From an uncultured Bacilli bacterium (GTDB lineage: Bacteria; Bacillota_I; Bacilli_A; RFN20; CAG-826), in assembly GCA_934700895.1 (NCBI GenBank), contig CAKUXV010000002.1, forward strand, positions 280,772 to 344,771: DNA of 64,000 nucleotides. The letters run 5' to 3'. Positions within the stretch are counted from its first letter, which is position 1. The number at the start of each line of letters is the position of its first letter. The notes under the pieces were generated by a model, which did not search any database, was not told the DNA's origin, and worked only from the letters and a program-made list of their open reading frames with translations. Shown one piece after another: positions 16,547 to 24,872 of this stretch. The position numbers and the translations under genes are program-made.

Positions 16547-16570
16547 AGAAAGCCCCTCCGAAGAGGGGAT
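16547..16570 (-). terminator. intrinsic terminator of the pepV-trmB-ytpR operon
   Basis: On the minus strand CCCCTC-TTCG-GAGGGG is followed by CTTTCTTTT, just after the ytpR stop. Confidence 0.85.
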
Positions 16571-16575
16571 AAGGA

Positions 16576-17166
16576 CTAGGCGAAGAAATCGGATCCGACT
16601 TCTTTTTCCTCTTCGATATAGGCGATTTTGCTTTCTTCCGAAAGGCCTAAATCATGGGGAGAGGCAATTTCGCAATCCTGAGGGATGTTGCGGATGACGC
16701 TAGAATGGAACACCGTTCCGTCAAAGCGGATTGTTTTGTCGAGCAAAACCACGATTTTGCTTCCGATTTGTAGATTTTGATAACGGGAGGAGGTCGTTAG
16801 ACTTTTGCCAAGGCATTCCAAGGTGACAATTTGCTTTCTTTCATCCAAGGGATGTTCTTCTAGCTGGGTGACTTTGGCCACGGCGAATCCGCTAGAAGAA
16901 GAAAAATCAGGAACGGGGAAGGAAGCTTTTTGAAGTTCGTTTTTTACGATTTCTAGCAAAGCCTCGGGAGGATTGGTAATCCGGCCTTCCGCCTTGATTT
17001 TAACCAGGCGAGAGAAATTCAAGAAATTGACTCCAATCAGTTGTTTTTGATAGAAGAGTCCGACCGTATCGCCTTTTTTAACCACTTCATCTGGGGTTTT
17101 CTCGGGATCGATCAATAGATACAAGACGTCTTTTGCCGTGGGTTTGCAATAAAATAAAGCGGCCAT
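16576..17166 (-). CDS. ytpR: YtpR-family tRNA-binding-domain protein
   Basis: 196 aa, like Bacillus YtpR (about 200 aa). The N-terminal half is the DUF4479-type domain (KKGDTVGLFYQKQLIGVNF). The C-terminal OB-fold of the EMAP/PheT-B1 type starts at FAVAKVTQLEEHPLDERKQ and ends VIRNIPQDCEIASPHDLGL. The precise role of YtpR is unknown; RNA binding is expected from the fold. It starts 5 bases after trmB. Confidence 0.8.
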   Translation of the reverse strand: MAALFYCKPTAKDVLYLLIDPEKTPDEVVKKGDTVGLFYQKQLIGVNFLNFSRLVKIKAEGRITNPPEALLEIVKNELQKASFPVPDFSSSSGFAVAKVTQLEEHPLDERKQIVTLECLGKSLTTSSRYQNLQIGSKIVVLLDKTIRFDGTVFHSSVIRNIPQDCEIASPHDLGLSEESKIAYIEEEKEVGSDFFA

Positions 17167-17171
17167 ATTTT

Positions 17172-17795
17172 CTACTCCTTTTTCAAAATAATGCGATGGA
17201 TTTTATGTCCGATGGAACGGAAATTCCGTTCGTATTCGCTCATCGAATCCCCTTCTTCGTCGAAGAGATAGTCTTCTTCGTTAACAACCATCGTCAAGCC
17301 CTTTAAGCCTTGCGCTTGCTCTAAGGTAAAGGCATAAAGATTATCGTTATCCGTTTTGATGCGCAGCATCCCCCCATCTTGAAGCAAATCCCCGATTTTT
17401 TGGAGGCGGGGGAGGAAGGTAAGACGCCGTTTTTCATGACGCTTCTTGGGCCAAGGATCGCTGAAATTTAAATAAATCGTTTCAAATTTTAACGGGCGAA
17501 GTTCTTCTTCGACCGTATCAAAATCCTCGGGGCAAAGAAGAATATTTTGCAGTTCTTTTCCTAAAATTTTCTTCGCCGCCATGCCCATGATGGAAACATC
17601 GCGTTCTAGGCCAAGGAAATGGGTAGTTTGATGTTTGGTGGCTTGATCTACGATGAAGTCTCCTTTGCCAATCCCAATTTCCAAGGCCAAGGGATGGCCA
17701 AGGAAAAAAGGAGAGGAGACATCGATATGATGAACGGCAAGTTCGGGGTGGTCATTTAGCAAAGGGGCCGCCCAGGCTTTATGTCTTCCGCGCAT
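17172..17795 (-). CDS. trmB: tRNA (guanine-N7-)-methyltransferase
   Basis: About 207 aa from the chosen start. SAM-binding ALEIGIGKGDFI, and the TrmB signature NFSDPWPKKRHEKRRL, mark the enzyme that makes m7G46 in tRNA variable loops. The start MRGRHKAW at 17795 is chosen over one 9 codons earlier because AAGGA lies 7 bases before it and because a start there overlaps the pepV stop by only a few bases, a coupled arrangement. Confidence 0.94.
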   Translation of the reverse strand: MRGRHKAWAAPLLNDHPELAVHHIDVSSPFFLGHPLALEIGIGKGDFIVDQATKHQTTHFLGLERDVSIMGMAAKKILGKELQNILLCPEDFDTVEEELRPLKFETIYLNFSDPWPKKRHEKRRLTFLPRLQKIGDLLQDGGMLRIKTDNDNLYAFTLEQAQGLKGLTMVVNEEDYLFDEEGDSMSEYERNFRSIGHKIHRIILKKE

Positions 17796-17796
17796 C

Positions 17797-19191
17797 TTAT
17801 TTTCCTTGCTTAGGCAAAGCACCTAAAGAGGCAATCGCGTCCGCGTAAATATAGATTTGACGGAAGAAATCGTCCAAATAGATGTATTCGTTGGGAGAAT
17901 GGATGTCGCCAGGATGCCCTTTGAAGGCCGAGCCATAAGCCACGCAATTGGGGGCTTCTTTGGCATAGGTTCCTCCTCCGATGGCCATCGGCTTATCGAA
18001 GAGTTTCAGCGTAGTCCGCTTATAGGATTTCATGAGGGTCTTCACTAACGGGGAATCTTTGGCATAAAGCAAAGGCGAGACGAGTCCTTTGCATTCGACT
18101 TTCATGCCCGAATGCTTTTCCAAATTTCCCAAAGCAAGCTTCGGGTCGGCCTTTTCTCCATAACGGTAGTCGACGCTGACGGTCAGTAATTTTTCGTGAC
18201 CATCATAATGAATCACGCCGTAATTAAAGGTGGATAGACCAAGTTCGGGAGAGGAAGAGAATCCCTCAAATCCACGTCCATTGCAATCCGAAAGCACTTT
18301 GGCGAGGTTACTAAGAAATTCGTTCTTGTAGTAAGACCCAATGAATTCAAAGGCCTTCAAAGCCGCGTTGACGCCTTTTTCCGGGGTGGATCCGTGGCTA
18401 GTGGTACCGCTGAAAACAGCAAGGGTGACCGGGCCCATGCGGGTAATTTCTCCCTTGATTGCTTTTTCAACGAAAGCTTTTTCAAAGCCTTCATCGTGGG
18501 GCAACGTCACCAAGAAACGATCGCAAACGGCATTGGAAACTACGCCGCCATCCATAGCAATAATCGGGGTCAAGTCGACTTTTTTAACCAAATGGCAACC
18601 ACGGACCATGCCTTTTTCGGCATAGATCAGAGGGAAGTCCGCATCAGGGGTAAATCCGTAATCCGTCGGGGCTTTCTTCAAGGTGTGGAAATAATAATCC
18701 AAGCAGCTGGAGCCCCTTTCTTCATCTCCGCCGGCGCAGAAACGAATGGAATAATTTTTGACTAACCCTGCATCCGAAAGCAATTTGGCGGCATAGAAGG
18801 CCGCGACCAAGGGCCCTTTGTCGTCACTCGTGCCGCGGGCGATGAGTTTCGCTTCTTTTCCTTCGCCGACCAGTTCGGCTTTGAAGGGGTCTTTCGTCGA
18901 CCATTTTCCAGTCGCTGGGACTACGTCGGTATGGGCATAGATTCCAATGACGGGTCCCTCGCCGCTTCCGATACTGATTTCTGTGACGTGTCCATCGCAG
19001 GTATCGACTTTAAAGCCGTTGTCTTTCCCTAGTTTGGCTAAATAATCGAGGGCGCTTTTAACTCCCGTTCCATAGGGGGCATCCTCGGAAACACTAGAGG
19101 CATCGAAAACGGATTTTTTGGCAACGAGAGCCTTGAGGGTCTCTAACGCCGGCTTTTCATAATTTTTGGCTAATTTCTTAAAATTTGGCAT
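17797..19191 (-). CDS. pepV: dipeptidase PepV (M20 metallopeptidase)
   Basis: 464 aa. The metal-site motifs of M20 peptidases are clear: GIYAHTDVVPATGKW, ARGTSDDKGP, and GGDEERGSSCLDYYF, plus C-terminal GGGTYAKEAPNCVAYG with a bound histidine in FKGHPGDIHSPNEY. PepV cleaves a broad range of dipeptides in the cytoplasm during amino-acid use. First gene of a pepV-trmB-ytpR unit that ends at the terminator near 16560. Confidence 0.93.
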   Translation of the reverse strand: MPNFKKLAKNYEKPALETLKALVAKKSVFDASSVSEDAPYGTGVKSALDYLAKLGKDNGFKVDTCDGHVTEISIGSGEGPVIGIYAHTDVVPATGKWSTKDPFKAELVGEGKEAKLIARGTSDDKGPLVAAFYAAKLLSDAGLVKNYSIRFCAGGDEERGSSCLDYYFHTLKKAPTDYGFTPDADFPLIYAEKGMVRGCHLVKKVDLTPIIAMDGGVVSNAVCDRFLVTLPHDEGFEKAFVEKAIKGEITRMGPVTLAVFSGTTSHGSTPEKGVNAALKAFEFIGSYYKNEFLSNLAKVLSDCNGRGFEGFSSSPELGLSTFNYGVIHYDGHEKLLTVSVDYRYGEKADPKLALGNLEKHSGMKVECKGLVSPLLYAKDSPLVKTLMKSYKRTTLKLFDKPMAIGGGTYAKEAPNCVAYGSAFKGHPGDIHSPNEYIYLDDFFRQIYIYADAIASLGALPKQGK

Positions 19192-19572
19192 TTTCTTTTC
19201 CTTTATTTCTTCGTTAAATGGCCGATTTCACTGCTTTTCTGGCCTTATTCCGCCCGCTTCCGACGGAAACCAAGGGGTAGTATACCCCTTTCTGTTTCCT
19301 AAAGGAAACGGCGAAGGAACCTAAACGCCGTTTTCTCCAACGTTTTTTCAAATTTTCTAGAAAAAATGACAGGAAAGTCGAAGAAACCGAAAGATTAGAA
19401 TGTAAAGATTTGCAAAAAATCAAATCAGAATTTTGTTAAAGAAAAGAGAGAATATAAGCCGCTATTTCAAATTTAAAACCACATAAATAAAAACTAGAGA
19501 AATGGAAACCGAAAAATATTTCGACAAAAAATTTTAAAAAAGGACTCTAAGTAAGGTAAGGGAGGATTCCTC
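19192..19572. other. 380-base AT-rich region upstream of pepV
   Basis: No conserved gene seen. A TATACT on the minus strand near 19276-19281 may be the -10 box of pepV. The right half is strongly A-rich and lies before a pair of small plus-strand frames. Confidence 0.5.
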
Positions 19573-19701
19573 ATGGAACCAATTCCCGAAAACGCCGTGC
19601 CGCTCCAAGAAAGGAGAATAAAACACGTTGGACAAACTCATCGCCTTAATGGCCTTGATCGACCTCTTCTTGCTGCTCCTTCGAGGGGGCGACCGCCGTA
19701 A
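19573..19701 (+). CDS. possible 42-aa leader peptide overlapping the small hydrophobic frame
   Basis: A small frame begins MEPIPENAVP behind a strong AGGGAGG placed 7 bases upstream. It is out of frame with, and overlaps, the 31-codon frame at 19628-19723. The product is polar and basic with no recognised domain. Such an overlapping leader is reminiscent of mok-hok or tisA-tisB, where translation of the leader controls a toxin. This is only an arrangement argument. Confidence 0.3.
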   Translation: MEPIPENAVPLQERRIKHVGQTHRLNGLDRPLLAAPSRGRPP

Positions 19702-19723
19702 ACGTAAGTGTTTGAAAAAGTGA
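19628..19723 (+). CDS. possible 31-aa hydrophobic-basic peptide (type I toxin-like)
   Basis: A TTG-started frame with AAAGGAG 11 bases upstream encodes a short peptide: a hydrophobic stretch LIALMALIDLFLLLL followed by a basic tail GGDRRKRKCLKK. Size and layout resemble type I toxins of the Fst/Ldr kind, which insert in the membrane, but the sequence is not one I can match. Its TGA lies in the arm of a hairpin that acts as a terminator for the opposite strand. Coding status is uncertain. Confidence 0.35.
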   Translation: MDKLIALMALIDLFLLLLRGGDRRKRKCLKK

Positions 19724-19741
19724 TCCCAAAAAAGGGATCAC
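19715..19741 (-). terminator. minus-strand terminator overlapping the end of the small peptide frame
   Basis: GTGATCCC-N6-GGGATCAC is followed on the minus strand by TTTTT. On the plus strand no T tract follows, so it is directional. Confidence 0.6.
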
Positions 19742-19755
19742 CAACAACCACTTAA

Positions 19756-19783
19756 ATTATAGGCGGGGACGGCACGGCGTCAA
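19756..19783 (-). promoter_or_regulatory. strong-looking minus-strand promoter facing the small peptide frame
   Basis: TTGACG and TATAAT are 16 bases apart on the minus strand. The transcript would run into the terminator at 19741-19715 after only about 35 bases, or be antisense to the peptide frame if it reads through. The region 19777-19855 on the other strand also forms a long GGCGTC / GACGCC closing stem, so the -35 box could be coincidental. Confidence 0.4.
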
Positions 19784-19865
19784 TCCCCGGGGGGAGCGAA
19801 AGCCATGAAAGGAGGACGCAAAACTGTAAAGGAAAAAGGGTTTTGCTCCGACGCCAACAAGGATA

Positions 19866-19891
19866 CAAAAAAGCTCGGACAAATCCGAGCT
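19866..19891 (-). terminator. intrinsic terminator of the tRNA gene
   Basis: On the minus strand AGCTCGGA-TTTG-TCCGAGCT is followed by six T, 11 bases after the tRNA CCA end. Confidence 0.9.
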
Positions 19892-19901
19892 AATTGCCGA
19901 T

Positions 19902-19978
19902 TGGTTGCGGGAGATGGATTTGAACCACCGACCCCCAGGTTATGGGCCTGATGAGCTACCAGGCTGCTCTATCCCGCG
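19902..19978 (-). tRNA. initiator tRNA-Met (CAT anticodon)
   Basis: 77 bases with encoded CCA. The acceptor stem pairs GCGGGA with TCCCGC and has the C1 and A72 mismatch that marks initiator tRNA. The anticodon stem is CAGG/CCTG. The D arm (AGCAGCCTGGTAGCTC) and T loop (GGTTCAAATCC) are canonical. The anticodon loop reads CCCATAA: position 33 is C where U33 is almost universal in bacteria. It lies downstream of the DUF2804 gene and has its own terminator. Confidence 0.95.
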
Positions 19979-20050
19979 AGATAGGCTTCTTATCGGCAAT
20001 GAGTAATATACTCTTTAATCTAAGGGGTGGCAAGGAAAAGTTCGCTTGAA

Positions 20051-21088
20051 TCACCACTTATTGAAAACTTTCTCGGCAAAGCCTGGAAGGTCTTTAAAGG
20101 AATAACTTTTGCCACCCGCATCGATTCGACCGGAAAATAAGCCAAATACTTGATGCTGATTGGAACGGAGAATCAAGGCGTTCATGTCCGCATGACGGTC
20201 ATAAACGGGCTTGAAATCCACCCAGATAGCCCCTTCTTTGTCACGAAGCCGCCAGGAAGAAAGAAAGTCGTCTCTGCCCGAAGAAGTCAAAGGAATATCC
20301 ATAATGACATCGTTTAGTTTCCAGGCTTCCCCATCCACAAAAAGCATGTTTTCGCTTGCCTTGCTGGTATCCCCGAATCCATACCCTAGATTCCAGCCAA
20401 AGGGATGGCCGTTGATTTCGGTATTGAGGGAAGACCAAAACCACGTATTTTTATAGGTCCAGACTCCTCTTCCCCAGTCTAGAACCCCGTAGCTATTTTG
20501 GTTAAAATCATAGACTTTATCGCCGAGTTTCGCATATCCCGAAGCCCGGAGGTTATTGATTTTTTGATTGTAATAGAAATGACCTTTTTTCTTAAAAGGC
20601 GTGGCGATCACCATGGATTTATCGCTCGTCGGCTCTAGAAGAATATCGCAAGAAAACCGCTCTTTCTTCTTGCCGAATTTATCCATGGAAGCCACTAGAT
20701 GCCTTTTGCCGTTTTGAAGCGCGAAAAGGATATCGAAGTTTTTTCCCTTAAAATGGACATCGCCTTGTTGGCTAGAGGCAGGCAAATTCAATTTTCCCAT
20801 GGGGAAAAGGCCGCCGATAGAACGAGTGACATCAAAAGGATGTTCTCCAAATTCAAGGACGCTGATCGAGGCTAACGACATATAGCCATTATCGGCCACC
20901 GTCAAAGCCACCCCGTAGTTAACGTTTCCAATATAATAATAATCCCATTCCTTGATGCGGCTTTTGGGGGCCTTGATATCGGAACGGGAATAGGTTTTCA
21001 CCAAGTCAAAGGCGTATCCGGCTTCCGCTAAATCCCCTTCCTCGTTGAGCAAACGCCCGGCGTTTAAAAGATGCTGATTTTCCATCAT
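20051..21088 (-). CDS. DUF2804 family protein
   Basis: 345 aa, whole-length similarity in pattern to DUF2804 proteins: N-terminal LLNEEGDLAEAGYAFDLVKTY, then RIKEWDYYYIGN, and the core DWGRGVWTYKNTWFWSSL with GHPFGWNLGYGFGD. The fold is beta-rich; no activity is established for the family. AAGGAG lies before the start. It is probably monocistronic between the hydA terminator and the tRNA. Confidence 0.85.
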   Translation of the reverse strand: MMENQHLLNAGRLLNEEGDLAEAGYAFDLVKTYSRSDIKAPKSRIKEWDYYYIGNVNYGVALTVADNGYMSLASISVLEFGEHPFDVTRSIGGLFPMGKLNLPASSQQGDVHFKGKNFDILFALQNGKRHLVASMDKFGKKKERFSCDILLEPTSDKSMVIATPFKKKGHFYYNQKINNLRASGYAKLGDKVYDFNQNSYGVLDWGRGVWTYKNTWFWSSLNTEINGHPFGWNLGYGFGDTSKASENMLFVDGEAWKLNDVIMDIPLTSSGRDDFLSSWRLRDKEGAIWVDFKPVYDRHADMNALILRSNQHQVFGLFSGRIDAGGKSYSFKDLPGFAEKVFNKW

Positions 21089-21144
21089 GAATCTCCTTTA
21101 TTAATAGGATAGGCCAGTAAAAAGAAACGGACAATAGAGAGTCG

Positions 21145-21174
21145 AGAGAAAAGGCGCGTCTTATGCCGCGCCTT
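21145..21174 (-). terminator. intrinsic terminator of the hydCBA operon
   Basis: On the minus strand AAGGCGCG-N8-CGCGCCTT is followed by TTCTCTC. It lies 20 bases after the hydA stop. Confidence 0.8.
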
Positions 21175-21190
21175 CGCTTAAAAAACTCAC

Positions 21191-22990
21191 CTATTCTTCC
21201 GGATATTTTTCCCGATGGGGATTGTAGTGGGTGTGGAGCAATTCTTCGGCTCGGTGGGAGCAGGGAACGCCTAGGAAGTCTTCATAAAGCCGCTTCACAT
21301 CGGGGTTATTATGAGACTCTCGAAGCTTTTTATGCTCATCGATGCCATAAAGGATCTTCGCGCGTTTTTGGCAATATTCCTCCACGATGTTTTTGCCTTC
21401 TCCCGGATGGAGATTCGGTTTGACAAAAGGTTGCCCACCGCCATTGATGCATCCGCCGGGGCAGCCCATGATTTCAATGAAAGCATAGGGGGATTTGCCC
21501 GCTTTGATTTGCTCTAATAACGGTTTGGCGTTTTTCATGCCGGAAGCCACAGCGACTTTTAACGTAGAACCCGGGAAAGCAAATTCCGCTTCCTTGATTC
21601 CTTCCATGCCGCGAACCGCGACGAATTCCAATGCCCCCGCTTCTTTTCCCGTCAAGGTGAAATAAGCCGTTCTTAAGGCGGCTTCCATGACGCCGCCGCT
21701 CGCGCCGAAGATGACGCCGGCTCCGCTATATTCTCCGAGTAAATCCTGATCGAATTCTTCTTCGGGAAGGTCATCAAAGATCAAGCCTGCGCGACGAATC
21801 ATCAAAGCGAGTTCGCGGGTGGTTAAAACCGCGTCGACATCGGCAAGGCCGGCTTCATCGGCCAGTTCTCTCCGCTTGGCTTCGCCTTTTTTGGCGGTGC
21901 AGGGCATGACCGAGACCACGAAGAGGTCTTTGGGGTCGAGGTTATGGACTTTGGCAAAATAGCTCTTGATGATCGCCCCTTCCATTTCGTGGGGGGATTT
22001 GCAGGTAGAAAGATGGTGCAATAATTCGGGATAGAAATATTCGCAATAATTGATCCATCCTGGCGAGCAGGAGGTGATTTGGGGCAATAAGCCCTTATTT
22101 TGGATGCGGTTCAACAATTCCGTGGCCTCTTCCATGATGGTGAGGTCCGCGGCGAAATTCGTATCGAAAACGCGGTAGAAACCAAGGCGATGAAGGGCGG
22201 CGACCATTTTTCCCGTCGCGTCCATCTCCCCGATTTTATGGCCAAATTCTTCCGCTAAAGCGGCGCGGACCGCGGGAGCGGTTTGGACAATGACGGTTTT
22301 TCCGTCCATGAAGGCTTTGTCGACCCAATCGATTTCGCGTTTTTCGCTTAGGGCACCCGTGGGGCACACGGCTACGCATTGGCCGCATTGGATGCAGGGA
22401 GAGGAGGCAAAACTACGGTTCCCCGCCGGGGCTACGAAGGTTTCAAAACCCCGCCCCTCGAATCCTAAAATCCCGATTCCTTGGGCTTCTTTGCACCGTT
22501 CCACGCATCGTCCGCAGAGAATGCATTTGCTGGTGTCGCGGATGATGCCGGGGGCGCAGTCATCGTAATAGGTTTTGCTTTTCTCTCCGAGGAATTCGCC
22601 ATCCCTTGCCCCCGTTAAGTGAGCGGCGTGAAGCAATTCGCATTGTCCGTTTTTCACACAGGTTTGGCAGTCTTTGGAATGGTTGGAAAGCAAGAGTTCC
22701 ACACTGGTTCTTCTGGCTTCGATGGCCTTGGGGGATGAGATTTTGATTTCGAATCCCGCATCGGCTTTACAATCAGAAATGGGGTAGACGCAGCTAGCGA
22801 CCAACCGCGAGCCGCGACTAGAAACGAGTTCTACGAGGCAGACGCGGCAGGAAGCAAGGCTATTATGGCCTTTGTTCCAGTAGCAAAGAGTCGGGATGTT
22901 GTAGCCAATTTCCCGGGCCGCTTCCAAAATCGTGAGGTTGGAATCGACTTCGTAAAAGCGGCCTTCGACTTTGATTTTGATTTTATCCAT
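21191..22990 (-). CDS. hydA: [FeFe] hydrogenase catalytic subunit of a trimeric NAD/ferredoxin-linked enzyme
   Basis: 599 aa. From the N-terminus: a [2Fe-2S] ferredoxin domain (Cys36, 48, 51, 67), a His-Cys3 [4Fe-4S] site (His104, Cys108, 111, 117), a two-cluster ferredoxin domain (Cys156-166 and 199-209), then the H-cluster domain with L1 TSCSPGW (306-312), L2 MPCTAKK (362-368) and L3 MGCPGGC (508-514), and a short C-terminal domain. With hydB and hydC it forms a HydABC/HndABCD-like enzyme that makes or uses H2 with NAD(H), often by electron bifurcation with ferredoxin; which mode applies here is not visible. The maturases HydE, HydF and HydG are not in the window. Confidence 0.95.
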   Translation of the reverse strand: MDKIKIKVEGRFYEVDSNLTILEAAREIGYNIPTLCYWNKGHNSLASCRVCLVELVSSRGSRLVASCVYPISDCKADAGFEIKISSPKAIEARRTSVELLLSNHSKDCQTCVKNGQCELLHAAHLTGARDGEFLGEKSKTYYDDCAPGIIRDTSKCILCGRCVERCKEAQGIGILGFEGRGFETFVAPAGNRSFASSPCIQCGQCVAVCPTGALSEKREIDWVDKAFMDGKTVIVQTAPAVRAALAEEFGHKIGEMDATGKMVAALHRLGFYRVFDTNFAADLTIMEEATELLNRIQNKGLLPQITSCSPGWINYCEYFYPELLHHLSTCKSPHEMEGAIIKSYFAKVHNLDPKDLFVVSVMPCTAKKGEAKRRELADEAGLADVDAVLTTRELALMIRRAGLIFDDLPEEEFDQDLLGEYSGAGVIFGASGGVMEAALRTAYFTLTGKEAGALEFVAVRGMEGIKEAEFAFPGSTLKVAVASGMKNAKPLLEQIKAGKSPYAFIEIMGCPGGCINGGGQPFVKPNLHPGEGKNIVEEYCQKRAKILYGIDEHKKLRESHNNPDVKRLYEDFLGVPCSHRAEELLHTHYNPHREKYPEE

Positions 22991-22996
22991 GGTCGT

Positions 22997-24871
22997 TTAC
23001 TCCTTGATAACAGCGCCGAAGCGGCAAAGGGTGAAGCAAGATCCGCAGCGGATGCAGCGAGTCTGATCGATCACATATGGTTCTTTGCCCGGGGTGCCGT
23101 GGATACAAGAAACGGGGCAATTTCTCGCGCAGAGGGAGCACTTCTTGCAACGGTCTTTATCAATGGTGAAATGCGTGAGCTTTTTGCAAACATGGGCCGG
23201 GCACTTCTTGTCTTTGACGTGGGCTTCGTATTCTTCCGGGAAATTCTTCATCGTCGAAAGAATCGGGTTGGCCGCGGTTTGGCCAAGGGCGCATAAGGCG
23301 CCGCTTTGAATGACGGTCGCAAGATCTTTCATCTCCACCAAGGTTTGCTCGGTAGCTCTTCCTTCGACCACATCCGTCAGCATCTCAAAAATACGCTTGG
23401 TGCCGATACGGCAATGGGAGCATTTGCCGCAGGATTCGCTGCAAATGAAATCCATATAGAAATGAGCGACGTCGACCATGCAGTTGTCTTCGTCCATGAC
23501 AATCGCTCCTCCGCTCCCCATCATCGACCCTTTTGCGACGAGGGTATCGTAATCAATCGGGGTATCGAGGTCTTTTTCAGTCAAGCAGCCTCCGCTAGGA
23601 CCGCCGGTTTGGATGGCTTTGAATTTTTTGCCGTCGGGGATGCCTCCGCCGATATCGTAAATTAAGGTCCTTAGAGTCGTTCCCATCGGAACTTCGACTA
23701 AACCAACGTTATTGATTTTGCCACCTAATGCAAAGACTTTCGTCCCCTTCGACCCCGGGGTGCCGATTTTGGAATATTCCGCGGCTCCTACGCGAAGGAT
23801 ATAGGGGATCTGGGCCAAGGTTTCAACGTTATTGACGCAGGTAGGTTTTCCCCAAAGTCCAGAAATCGCGGGGAAAGGAGGGCGAGGACGCGGCATGCCG
23901 CGCTTGCCTTCAATCGAATTGAGCAAAGCAGTTTCTTCTCCGCAAACAAAAGCGCCTGCCCCTAAGCGAAGGTGGGCGCGGAAAGAGAAATTCGTTCCTA
24001 AAATATGGTCGCCGAGCAGCCCTGCTTTTTCCATCAATTCAATCGCATTGTTTAGTCTTTCCACCGCGACCGGGTATTCAGCGCGAACATAGAAATAGCC
24101 TTGGCTCGCCCCGAAGGCGTAACCAGCAATCATCATGCCTTCGATGACTTCGAAGGGGTTACCTTCAAGAATCGAACGGTCCATGAAAGCGCCGGGATCG
24201 CCCTCATCGCCGTTGCAAACGATGTATTTTTGGTCCGCTCGGACGTTGGCGGCGAATTGCCATTTTCTTCCCGTGGGGAATCCAGCGCCCCCGCGTCCGC
24301 GGAGTCCGCTCTTAAGCACTTCGTCGATCACTTGCTGGGGGGTCATGGTTTTTAGGACTTTTTCCAGGGCCTTAAACCCATCATAGCCGAACGATTCTTC
24401 TAAGGAATAAGGATTAATCGTCGAGCAGCCATGCAAAGCGACGCGAACTTGTTTCTTGTAGAAATTGATATCGTCTTGGCGTTGAACCTTTTCGTGGGTG
24501 TGGGGGTCGACATAAAGAAGGTTTTCGCAGACCTTCCCACCGATTAAATCTTCTTCTACGATTTGCTCGACGTCTTCGACTTTGACCGTCCGATACAAAG
24601 TATCTTCCGGGAGAATCTTCACAAACGGGCCTTGGGAACAAAAGCCAAAGCAACCGACGTGGTTAACTACGACCTTGTCTCCGATGTTTTTGGCCTCAAT
24701 CAGTTCGTTGAGCTTGGCGATAATCGCTTCGCTGTGGTTGGATAAGCAGCCGGTCCCGCCGCAAACGAGGACATGGCGCTTGCCATCCTTCCCTGTGATT
24801 TTATTTTCAAAGCATTTCGAGCAGCCTTCGATCCGTTTCTCTAAGGCTTCGAGGGAGGTTAAGCGTTCCAT
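22997..24871 (-). CDS. hydB: NuoF-like flavoprotein subunit of the trimeric hydrogenase
   Basis: 624 aa. An N-terminal thioredoxin-like [2Fe-2S] domain (VCGGTGC to GCFGFC), then the FMN/NADH module with GRGGAGFP (192-199) and CNGDEGDPGAFMDR, the NuoF [4Fe-4S] site ESCGKCSHCRIG, and a C-terminal two-cluster ferredoxin domain (CKKCSLCARNC and CIRCGSCFTLC). It passes electrons between NADH and the hydrogenase subunit. Gaps to hydC and hydA are 1 and 6 bases. Confidence 0.95.
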   Translation of the reverse strand: MERLTSLEALEKRIEGCSKCFENKITGKDGKRHVLVCGGTGCLSNHSEAIIAKLNELIEAKNIGDKVVVNHVGCFGFCSQGPFVKILPEDTLYRTVKVEDVEQIVEEDLIGGKVCENLLYVDPHTHEKVQRQDDINFYKKQVRVALHGCSTINPYSLEESFGYDGFKALEKVLKTMTPQQVIDEVLKSGLRGRGGAGFPTGRKWQFAANVRADQKYIVCNGDEGDPGAFMDRSILEGNPFEVIEGMMIAGYAFGASQGYFYVRAEYPVAVERLNNAIELMEKAGLLGDHILGTNFSFRAHLRLGAGAFVCGEETALLNSIEGKRGMPRPRPPFPAISGLWGKPTCVNNVETLAQIPYILRVGAAEYSKIGTPGSKGTKVFALGGKINNVGLVEVPMGTTLRTLIYDIGGGIPDGKKFKAIQTGGPSGGCLTEKDLDTPIDYDTLVAKGSMMGSGGAIVMDEDNCMVDVAHFYMDFICSESCGKCSHCRIGTKRIFEMLTDVVEGRATEQTLVEMKDLATVIQSGALCALGQTAANPILSTMKNFPEEYEAHVKDKKCPAHVCKKLTHFTIDKDRCKKCSLCARNCPVSCIHGTPGKEPYVIDQTRCIRCGSCFTLCRFGAVIKE

Positions 24872-24872
24872 A

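Noticed and set aside
19760..19860. c-di-GMP-I riboswitch
   Set aside because: A short block resembles it, but the second helix with its tetraloop receptor is missing and no gene follows on that strand.
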